Shown one piece after another: positions 1 to 5,378 of a stretch of DNA of 6,032 nucleotides. The position numbers and the translations under genes were made by a program. How positions within the stretch are numbered: position 1 is the stretch's first letter; each line of letters opens with the position of its first letter. The notes beneath the pieces were generated by a model. It saw only the letters and a program-made list of their open reading frames with translations. It was not told the origin of the DNA and ran no database searches. The DNA is from Candidatus Zixiibacteriota bacterium (GTDB taxonomy: Bacteria > Zixibacteria > MSB-5A5 > JAABVY01 > JAHJOQ01). Location: NCBI GenBank assembly GCA_024275215.1, contig JAJRZO010000517.1, forward strand, positions 1-6,032, given 5' to 3'.

Positions 1-6
1 CTTTGA

Positions 7-158
7 TTTACACAAGTGGAGTTCTGGCTTTGTCGCCCCCGCGAAGCCAGGGGGCCATTTAACATCAACGCACTCAATGGATTCCCGCCTGCGCGGGAAT
101 GACGCTACTTATTTCCGTAAACAGAATTACCTGTATTTCACATCTTTTGGGACAGCCT
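7..158. repeat. Intergenic hairpin repeat, copy A of a tandem pair
   Basis: This is the first of two imperfect direct copies offset by 200-202 bp; the second is at 207-360. It begins with TTTACACAAGTGGA (TTTAACTCAAGCGGGA in copy B). A GC-rich hairpin follows: GCCCCC at 35-40 pairs with GGGGGC at 50-55, and an alternative pairing joins CTGGCTT at 24-30 with AAGCCAG at 44-50. Then come CAACGCACTCAATGG, a perfect 8-bp hairpin at 81-100, and a conserved end TTTTGGGACAGCC at 145-157. No open reading frame of note lies here. The hairpin resembles short dispersed repeats found in many bacterial genomes (REP- or dRS3-like in style), but I cannot name its family. The window may begin inside a longer array. 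Confidence 0.75.
81..100. repeat. ATTCCCGC/GCGGGAAT hairpin (copy A)
   Basis: This is a perfect 8-bp inverted repeat, ATTCCCGC and GCGGGAAT, around a CTGC loop, flanked by G on the left and GAC on the right. The same 20 bases recur at 282-301, and a covarying version lies at 3884-3903. No T-run follows on either strand, so it is not a classical intrinsic terminator. It may still block 3' exonucleases on the cstA transcript, which is inference. Confidence 0.8.
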
Positions 159-236
159 CTGGACACCTGTCGGGCACAGTAGTGGAAAGGCTGCCTAAAA
201 AATCCGTTTAACTCAAGCGGGAAGCAAACTCTGTCT

Positions 237-254
237 CTCCCGCGAAGGCGGGAG
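237..254. repeat. CTCCCGC/GCGGGAG hairpin (copy B, first hairpin)
   Basis: This is a perfect 7-bp stem with a GAAG tetraloop. An equivalent hairpin with an AAAA loop lies at 3610-3627. In copy A the corresponding place (35-55) has drifted to GCCCCC/GGGGGC but can still pair. Confidence 0.75.
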
Positions 255-281
255 TCTGTTTAGTACCAACGCATTCAATAG

Positions 282-301
282 ATTCCCGCCTGCGCGGGAA
301 T
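282..301. repeat. ATTCCCGC/GCGGGAAT hairpin (copy B)
   Basis: This is identical over 20 bases to the hairpin at 81-100, and the identity extends through the flanking G and GAC. It is the nearest strong hairpin downstream of the cstA stop (93 bp away on the minus strand). No U-tract follows it in that direction. Confidence 0.8.
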
Positions 302-393
302 GACACTACTTTCTTTCGGTAAACATCACTACATGCTTTCCGCGCCTTTTGGGACAGCCCCTCCTCCCCCTCTGCCCCGTTCTGTGAATCAGT

Positions 394-2148
394 CTACGTT
401 ACAGATCCGGACAACCTGTCAACACGAAGAGAATGGGCTGTCCTGATCGAGAGAATTACCACACCAAGCGAAAGCAGGATCAGGAGAATATCCGTTGCGA
501 TCAGCGGGATGTTACCGGCAGGAAGATATTTAGTCACAAGCAGTATTATTAGCGATGCGAGCGTAGTAACAATCATGAAAACCGCAGGTATCATCGTGTA
601 CCATGATTTCCTTCCACGCCAGTAAAGCCATACAGATACTGCTATCAGGCTGAGGGCTGCCAATAACTGGTTGGCAGTGCCAAAAACCGGCCAGATCAAT
701 CTGAAAGCATTGAAATATCCGAGCAGGAACATCAAGACAACTGATAATCCCGAATTGAACCAGTATTTTTTCATAAAGACCGGCACCCTGTCACCCCATA
801 TAAGCGTCCACAATTCTTCGAACAAATATCGATTCAATCTGACTGCGGAATCCAGTGTTGTCACGACAAAACCCTCAATCATCAGGATTCCAAAGACCGA
901 ACCGAGTGCAACCGACATGAATGGGAATGCCGAATGCAATAAGCCGCCTACTGACAGGGCGAACGCAAGAATCGGATTGGACTTCGCTGTCTCGCTCCAG
1001 ACAATCCCGATATACTGCGAAGATGATAACCCGGCACCCACAGCAAGCAGGACGAGTGTTGCAAGAACACCTTCGAGAACCATGCCGTTATAGCCAACTT
1101 TTCTCGCATCTTTTTCAGATGCAACTTGTTTGCTGGTTGTTCCCGATGACACGAGAGAATGGAAGCCGGAAATCGCACCACAGGCAACCGTTATGAACAA
1201 CATCGGCCAGACCATGCCGAGATGTTTGACTCCCTCGGAAATATTAAATGATGGCATTCTTATGACGGCGCCTTTGAGACCAGCAACAACAACAGTGACA
1301 GCAAGCATCAACATACCGCCATACAGAATCTGGACATTAGTGAAGTCGCGGGGCTGGAGAACAATCCAGACTGGGATACCTGCTGCAATCAAAGTATAGA
1401 GTGATATGACGACCATCCACAAATTGGGTGACATCCTTACAGGGTAGTGGAATCCAATATAGACAGAAATCACGCATACGACCGCAGCCAGCAGGTATGC
1501 AAAAAACGCTTTGACCTTTCGCCTGTGAAGCAGGAATCCAAGAAACGGCGCCGCAAGAGTTATCAGGATCACTGAAGTCGAGGCGATCCCCCCTATCACA
1601 CCTTTCTCGACACCGTCCTGCATGACAGTTCTCAGCAGAGTTTGATCTGACGACAACCCAAGCTCGTTAAGTGACCACATGGAAGTCAGAGAAAGTGCAG
1701 TAAGTTTCAGGAATGCCGAAGTAACGAGAATAATCATCAATATCGTGAACAATATAAAGAGCATAAATCCGTTGCGCCCCAATGTCTTTGCGGCTATTTG
1801 CGACATCGACTTCCCACCCTCGCGCATCGATGCAAAGAGAGCCGTATAATCGTGAACAGCTCCTATCAGGATAGTGCCGAAGATAATCCACAACCATGCC
1901 GGTACAAAACCATACAGTATTGCAAGTGTCGGACCGATAATCGGCCCTGCACCTGCGATAGTCGAAAAATGGTGCGCAAAAACCACAAACGGGCGACTCG
2001 GGACATAATCCACGCCATCCTGAAGGACTACCGATGGCGGGAGATGGTCATCGCTGGAGCCGACTTGTTCTGATATGAATTTCGAGTAATATCTAATCCC
2101 GATATAGAACGCAAACAGTGTTATTACAAAAAGGAATAGTATATTCAT
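394..2148 (-). CDS. cstA: CstA-family inner-membrane transporter (carbon starvation protein A)
   Basis: The product is a 584-residue polytopic membrane protein. CstA and its relative BtsT import peptides or pyruvate in enterobacteria, so proton-linked uptake of such substrates is the likely role; the exact substrate cannot be read from sequence. Family signatures are strong: FVVFAHHFSTIAGAGPIIGP at residues 54-73, GAVHDYTALFASMREGGKS at 96-114, and CGAISGFHSLVSSGTTSKQ at 323-341. The C-terminal half has VVTTLDSAVRLNRYLFEE at 428-445 and WPVFGTANQLLAALSL at 486-501. These correspond to the N-terminal CstA domain followed by the C-terminal five-helix domain, with about 14 hydrophobic helices in all. 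It is shorter than E. coli CstA (about 700 residues), as in many non-enteric homologues. The ATG at 2148 is the only usable start, because no start codon lies between it and an in-frame upstream stop. It has no nearby Shine-Dalgarno. The stop is TAG. The gene stands alone, divergent from the solenoid gene. Confidence 0.95.
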   Translation of the reverse strand: MNILFLFVITLFAFYIGIRYYSKFISEQVGSSDDHLPPSVVLQDGVDYVPSRPFVVFAHHFSTIAGAGPIIGPTLAILYGFVPAWLWIIFGTILIGAVHDYTALFASMREGGKSMSQIAAKTLGRNGFMLFILFTILMIILVTSAFLKLTALSLTSMWSLNELGLSSDQTLLRTVMQDGVEKGVIGGIASTSVILITLAAPFLGFLLHRRKVKAFFAYLLAAVVCVISVYIGFHYPVRMSPNLWMVVISLYTLIAAGIPVWIVLQPRDFTNVQILYGGMLMLAVTVVVAGLKGAVIRMPSFNISEGVKHLGMVWPMLFITVACGAISGFHSLVSSGTTSKQVASEKDARKVGYNGMVLEGVLATLVLLAVGAGLSSSQYIGIVWSETAKSNPILAFALSVGGLLHSAFPFMSVALGSVFGILMIEGFVVTTLDSAVRLNRYLFEELWTLIWGDRVPVFMKKYWFNSGLSVVLMFLLGYFNAFRLIWPVFGTANQLLAALSLIAVSVWLYWRGRKSWYTMIPAVFMIVTTLASLIILLVTKYLPAGNIPLIATDILLILLSLGVVILSIRTAHSLRVDRLSGSVT

Positions 2149-2170
2149 AAGACAGTTTTTGTTGATCCAT
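2093..2170 (-). other. Possible 25-codon leader ORF overlapping the cstA start
   Basis: The only good Shine-Dalgarno upstream of cstA (GGGAGAAG, complement of 2173-2180) sits about 25 nt from the cstA ATG. It is, however, at proper spacing before another ATG at 2170, in the +1 frame relative to cstA. That frame reads MDQQKLSYEYTIPFCNNTVC and a few more residues, then stops at TAG (2093-2095), overlapping the first 18 codons of cstA. It could be a translated leader whose termination allows re-initiation at the cstA ATG inside it, or pure chance. There is no conservation evidence from this single sequence. Confidence 0.2.
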
Positions 2171-2230
2171 ATCTTCTCCCGGATAAGTTATGTGATACTA
2201 TGTTGAATTCAATGTTTTTTTTGTGGCAGG
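2149..2230. promoter_or_regulatory. Divergent promoter region between cstA and the solenoid gene
   Basis: Two genes are transcribed away from this AT-rich spacer, so promoters for both should lie here, or for the rightward gene as far as 2272 if its later ATG is used. A 10-base palindrome TTGAATTCAA occupies 2203-2212 and is followed by eight T at 2215-2222. Candidate -35/-10 pairs can be drawn on both strands (for example TTGAAT then TAACTT with 16-nt spacing on the minus strand), but none matches the consensus well. The call rests on gene geometry rather than on a clear motif. Confidence 0.4.
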
Positions 2231-3439
2231 ATGCTGCAACTCAGGTCTTGTAGACTCGTAAGTATAAATGCCATGATAATAAGCAAAGTCAGCAAATCTC
2301 ATTTCGTGTACTGCTCGATTCTGTTGCTTGGAATGGCGCTTCTCATTCTCACTCCGCGTGCTGCATTGGGCCTGACTATCAGGGGGGATAACGAATCTTA
2401 TGTTTCTGAGAAAATAGATGACGACCTGATCCTTAGCAGCACTGATGTCAAGTTTGATGGAGAAATCCACGGCGATATTATTGCGGCAGGTTGGGATATT
2501 GTCATCGACGGCATAGTTGATGGCAACATCAATGCTGCGGGATATACCGTCAAGGCCGGAGGTACCGTTTACAGGTCGGTTCGTCTTGCAGGCTATAAGA
2601 TCACAGCCGACGGTCAAATTCTCAATAATCTCATGCTTGCCGGAGCAATAGCGAGAGTCAGTCCCACGTGCGAAGTCAAGCGTGATGTGAACATCTCATC
2701 GGAAGTAGCCATTGTCAACGGGATCATTTTCGGCAAACTGGTGGTGAACGCTGATAAAGTTATTATATCCGGCACAATCGATGGCGATGTACACATCAAT
2801 GCCAAGAAATCTGTAGTCATCGAAAGATCTGCGGAAATAAACGGAAGGTTTATCTACAGTTGCCCTGTCAAGGCGGAGATTGCCGATGGCGCCCAGATCG
2901 AGGGCGAAACCAAATGGACAAAAGAAGCCAAATCGGGCGGCGAATCCAGTGCGTTTTTCTCGTTTACGAAGACACTTGTTTTATTCATAGGTGCATACAT
3001 AATCGGGTTGATCCTGATATGGTTCTGTAAGCCATCGTTATGTTCAGTGCGCGATGTTGTAGCCGACCAGCCGGGAAGATCGTTCGTTTACGGTCTTGTC
3101 ATATTCATAGTTGTACCGATAGTCCTTGCGCTGTTAATGTTTACAGTAATCGGTATTCCGCTCTCACTGCTATCATTGCTGCTGTATATTATCCTGTTCT
3201 ACCTGGCTAAACTTTTTGTTGCGATTGTTCTCGGAGACAAGATCATCGGAATGCTCAGTCAATCAAAAGCAAAGTCACAAACATTATCCCTGCTGATCGG
3301 ACTCATTATCCTCACGATCATTTACAAAATACCGTTTATCGGATGGGCTATTTATCTAATTTCAGTCATGATCGGACTTGGAGCCATCCTGATCACTTAC
3401 AGCCGTCGCAGAAGAAACCAGACGGAAATCATATCATAA
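2231..3439 (+). CDS. Exported bactofilin-like beta-solenoid protein with C-terminal membrane helices
   Basis: The product has 402 residues from the first ATG, or 388 from the ATG at 2273 (Met15). The later start gives a more ordinary signal peptide (MIISKVSKSHFVYCSILLLG..., likely cleaved after ALG at residue 47). Neither start has a convincing ribosome site. Residues about 72-205 form a repeat of 17-18 residues, with GDIIAAG at 81, GNINAAG at 98, RSVRLAG at 115, NNLMLAG at 132, RDVNISS at 151, KLVVNAD at 169 and DVHINAK at 186. This is the short-rung right-handed beta-helix pattern of bactofilins (polymer-forming cytoskeletal proteins). Residues 246-390 hold about five hydrophobic helices ending in the basic tail SRRRRNQ. 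Signal peptide, odd helix number and basic tail together place the solenoid outside the cytoplasm, unlike classical bactofilins. It could be an envelope scaffold or adhesion protein; the function is unknown. It ends in a double stop TAATAA and runs toward the convergent peptidase operon. Confidence 0.85.
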   Translation: MLQLRSCRLVSINAMIISKVSKSHFVYCSILLLGMALLILTPRAALGLTIRGDNESYVSEKIDDDLILSSTDVKFDGEIHGDIIAAGWDIVIDGIVDGNINAAGYTVKAGGTVYRSVRLAGYKITADGQILNNLMLAGAIARVSPTCEVKRDVNISSEVAIVNGIIFGKLVVNADKVIISGTIDGDVHINAKKSVVIERSAEINGRFIYSCPVKAEIADGAQIEGETKWTKEAKSGGESSAFFSFTKTLVLFIGAYIIGLILIWFCKPSLCSVRDVVADQPGRSFVYGLVIFIVVPIVLALLMFTVIGIPLSLLSLLLYIILFYLAKLFVAIVLGDKIIGMLSQSKAKSQTLSLLIGLIILTIIYKIPFIGWAIYLISVMIGLGAILITYSRRRRNQTEIIS

Positions 3440-3609
3440 TAACCTGAGTGTCGGGTTTCTTACAACCTTGCCTGCTTCGGAACACCGACCTACGGATAGC
3501 CAATTTTCCACTACCATTTGACTATATCAATCTTCTCTGTTGAATCTCGACAGAGAGGGCGAGGTTATCCCAAAAGTAATTCTGCGCCAGGCAGGGAACG
3601 GATGCGTCA

Positions 3610-3627
3610 CTCCCGCAAAAGCGGGAG
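3610..3627. repeat. CTCCCGC/GCGGGAG hairpin (third repeat copy)
   Basis: This is a perfect 7-bp stem around AAAA, preceded by GCGTCA. It corresponds to the hairpin at 237-254, with the loop changed and the stem kept. It marks the left hairpin of a third repeat copy located downstream of the solenoid gene. Confidence 0.7.
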
Positions 3628-3664
3628 CCTATTCTTATTATAACATTTTCAATAGATTCCCGCT

Positions 3665-3821
3665 TTCGGGCATGTTGCAAAACCCACTTCAAGTACTCGC
3701 AGGGGCTGTGCCCCTGCGGATTCTCTGTTGTAACTATCTGCAATGCAATATACTCAACACACAGCAGCACAGCTACTGTGTGCACTTTTGTGTCATTATC
3801 GGGTTTTTCAACATGCCCGAA
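3665..3821. repeat. 157-bp foldback (MITE-like or structured) element
   Basis: The left arm at 3665-3685 (TTCGGGCATGTTGCAAAA plus CCC) and the right arm at 3801-3821 (GGG plus TTTTTCAACATGCCCGAA) are inverted copies matching at 20 of 21 positions. The pairing continues weakly outward (CCCGCTTTCGGG against CCCGAAGGCAGG). The 115 bases between the arms hold two further perfect hairpins, at 3698-3718 and 3758-3782. The unit could therefore fold as a long basal stem closing two stem-loops. It has no coding potential. A non-autonomous transposon derivative is the simplest reading. No target-site duplication is evident, and no transposase is nearby. Confidence 0.65.
3698..3718. repeat. Perfect 9-bp hairpin inside the foldback
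   Basis: CGCAGGGGC at 3698-3706 pairs fully with GCCCCTGCG at 3710-3718 around a TGT loop. It is very stable for its size, but the following bases on either strand are not T-rich, so it does not look like an intrinsic terminator. A weaker 7-bp hairpin, CACACAG (3758-3764) with CTGTGTG (3776-3782), follows it. Confidence 0.75.
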
Positions 3822-3883
3822 GGCAGGTGCCCAGTCAAATTTGTTGTAACAATAACATTGTCGCTTTCTACAACAGGTTCTGG

Positions 3884-3903
3884 ATTCCTGCCTGCGCAGG
3901 AAT
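3884..3903. repeat. ATTCCTGC/GCAGGAAT hairpin, covarying with the earlier copies
   Basis: This has the same architecture as 81-100 and 282-301, with an 8-bp stem, CTGC loop and flanking G and GAC. One C:G pair has become T:A by matching changes on both arms (ATTCCTGC and GCAGGAAT). It closes the third repeat copy on the side of the peptidase operon. Confidence 0.75.
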
Positions 3904-3977
3904 GACGAATCTATAAATCTGTCAGTCATGTAGATCAGATCCCTGTGCTCCCGACGTTTTCAGGTAATTTCTCACGT

Positions 3978-5378
3978 CTACCTGAGTGGAATTTCTGTAA
4001 CCTCGCCAAGCTCGGATAACGGTTTGTCGAACAGTTCCCGGTTACCGACTGCAATGATGATAAGACTGTCAGGATGCAGGTATTTCTCAGCCATCTGTTT
4101 CACATCATCAACTGTGACAGCTTTGATCGCTTTGATACGCTCAGTTCCATAGTCAGCGGGATAACCATTGAATTCAAAACTCGCCTGCTGGGTTGCAATC
4201 TGATGTGGCGTCGCATATTCGAATATCTCCGAGTTGACAATCGAGTTCTTTGCAACTTCAAGCTCATTCTCGGTAATCCCATCTGCGATAAACTTTCTGA
4301 TTTCATCAATCATCATCTCAATCGTGCGAACTGTTGTCTCTGATTTCGTCTGACAATAACAGTAGAATGATCCCGATTCATTCATCTGATAGAAGTTTGA
4401 TCCGACAGTGTAGGCAAGCCCTTCCTGAACTCGAATCTTGTTCGAGAGCCTCGACACGAATCCGCCGCCGCCAAGAATAAAGTTCATCACCATTACTTTG
4501 TGTCGATCAGGATTCTTAATGCTAATTCCCGGATGACCAATCCTCAGGAATGTCTGGTTCTGGTCTTTGTGAACATAATAGACACCCGGCTTGTAGTCTG
4601 GAATCGGCGGATAGTCAGGTTTCCTGCCATTAGAACGTTTCCAGTTTTCAAGATATTTCTCAACAAAAGTCTTGGCATCATCGAGTGTCAGATCACCCGA
4701 AAGCGCAATGATGCAGTTGTCAGGATGATAGTGCTCCGCGTGAAAACTGACGAGATCATCTCTCGTAATATTCGCAACGGTTTCAGTGGTTGCAGACGCG
4801 CCATAAGGATGGCCGGGAAACAACAGCTTATAGAATTCGCGCCTTGTGATCAGATTGGAATTATCATTTTCCCTTTTGATACCCTCGATCTTGTTTTCGA
4901 CAGCGATCTCGAATTTCTCCTGATCGAATCGTGGCTGTGTCAGCATCTCGGAAAGGAGTCGCATACCAGGATCAAAATCTTTCCTCAGAACTCGTAATTG
5001 TACAGTACCTGATTCTGTCCCGGCAGTTGAGATAAGCGATGCTCCGACAAAATCGAGTTGCTGATTGAAATCGTCAGGTGGAGTCGTGTCAGTGCCGCCT
5101 GTGCGGATCAGTGTTCCGCACAAGTCAGCGAGACCTGTTTGGGCGACAGGGACATCGATCTCACCGAGATGGAATGTTGCATCCAATGCCACAAGCGGCA
5201 ATGAATGATCCTCATAAAAATAGACGACGAGACCGTTGTCCAATTCAAATCGTTCGACATCAGGAGGAGTGAATTCCAGTTCATCAATCTTGAGACTTTT
5301 ATAATCCTGTGCACATGATATTGCTGCGAAGCCCATCAGCAATACTGCAATCACTGCAATATATTTTGTGTACTTCAT
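3978..5378 (-). CDS. M16 peptidase-like protein lacking the zinc motif (inactive partner), exported
   Basis: The product has 466 residues and the two-domain M16B fold: N-terminal domain about 41-235 (VERFELDNGLVVYF...PGHPYG at 188-193) and C-terminal domain about 240-455. In active members a G-L-A-H-x-x-E-H motif binds zinc. Here the matching stretch is GLADLCGT at residues 82-89, so both histidines and the glutamate are gone and the chain should not be catalytic. The C-terminal IRVQEGLAYTVGSNF (315-329) keeps Arg316 and Tyr323. In M16B heterodimers this R/Y pair is supplied by the non-catalytic chain and contacts substrate. The N-terminus is a signal peptide (MKYTKYIAVIAVLLMGFAAI then SCAQD). 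AISC could be a weak lipobox with Cys22 lipidated, or SCA could be cleaved by signal peptidase I. The ATG overlaps the upstream stop as TGATG and has a strong ribosome site. The partner is the upstream M16 gene. Confidence 0.9.
   Translation of the reverse strand: MKYTKYIAVIAVLLMGFAAISCAQDYKSLKIDELEFTPPDVERFELDNGLVVYFYEDHSLPLVALDATFHLGEIDVPVAQTGLADLCGTLIRTGGTDTTPPDDFNQQLDFVGASLISTAGTESGTVQLRVLRKDFDPGMRLLSEMLTQPRFDQEKFEIAVENKIEGIKRENDNSNLITRREFYKLLFPGHPYGASATTETVANITRDDLVSFHAEHYHPDNCIIALSGDLTLDDAKTFVEKYLENWKRSNGRKPDYPPIPDYKPGVYYVHKDQNQTFLRIGHPGISIKNPDRHKVMVMNFILGGGGFVSRLSNKIRVQEGLAYTVGSNFYQMNESGSFYCYCQTKSETTVRTIEMMIDEIRKFIADGITENELEVAKNSIVNSEIFEYATPHQIATQQASFEFNGYPADYGTERIKAIKAVTVDDVKQMAEKYLHPDSLIIIAVGNRELFDKPLSELGEVTEIPLR

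Larger units (their letters stand above)
207..360. repeat. Intergenic hairpin repeat, copy B of a tandem pair
   Basis: This is the second direct copy of the element at 7-158, lying just beyond the stop codon of the minus-strand cstA gene. It has the same order of parts: TTTAACTCAAGCGGGA, a hairpin of CTCCCGC (237-243) and GCGGGAG (248-254) around GAAG, then CAACGCATTCAATA, the hairpin at 282-301, a loosely conserved stretch with GGTAAACA, and TTTTGGGACAGCC at 347-359. The two hairpins are the same motif in opposite orientations, so each unit is roughly palindromic as a whole. Divergence between A and B is concentrated outside the hairpins. The 159-206 segment between the copies shows nothing I recognise. 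Confidence 0.75.
3440..3977. other. Repeat-filled intergenic region between convergent genes
   Basis: This 538-bp stretch has no credible gene. In order it holds: unremarkable sequence to about 3565; ATCCCAAAAG at 3569-3578, which is close to the complement of the TTTTGGGACAGCC end seen in copies A and B; a hairpin at 3610-3627; TTCAATAGATTCCCGC at 3648-3663, shared with copy B at 275-289; a 157-bp foldback at 3665-3821; an AT-rich stretch with AACAATAACATTG; a covarying hairpin at 3884-3903; and 70 bases with nothing recognisable before the peptidase stop codon. Long open frames crossing it on both strands are translations of the repeats. Confidence 0.8.

Noticed and set aside
282..301. Repeat hairpins as classical rho-independent terminators
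   Set aside because: None of the hairpins at 81, 282, 3610, 3698 or 3884 is followed by a run of T on either strand.
1..393. CRISPR array or origin iterons
   Set aside because: There are only two long imperfect units about 200 bp apart. No short regular repeat-spacer pattern and no replication gene are present.
671..1399. Several plus-strand frames (up to 140 codons) and a minus-strand frame within cstA
   Set aside because: They lie in other frames of a clear CstA gene and have no recognisable domains.
2191..2207. CRP-like site near cstA (TGTGA half-site)
   Set aside because: Only one half matches; the other half reads GTTGA instead of TCACA. The host's use of CRP is also unknown.
2203..2222. 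Palindrome TTGAATTCAA followed by a T-run as an intrinsic terminator
   Set aside because: The stem is only 5 bp of mostly A:T with no loop, and no gene ends just upstream on that strand.
2198..2617. 139-codon minus-strand frame opposite the start of the solenoid gene
   Set aside because: It overlaps the strongly supported signal peptide and first solenoid rungs on the other strand, and has no domain of its own.
3522..3929. Open frames of 135 codons (minus) and 121 codons (plus, 3540-3905) in the intergenic region
   Set aside because: Both run through the hairpin repeats and the foldback. Stretches such as FLRRQESR are the translation of the ATTCC...GGAAT hairpin. Composition is not protein-like and no ribosome site is seen.
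4500..4997. 165-codon plus-strand frame opposite the M16 gene
   Set aside because: It is antisense to a well-supported peptidase gene and shows no recognisable domain or export signal.
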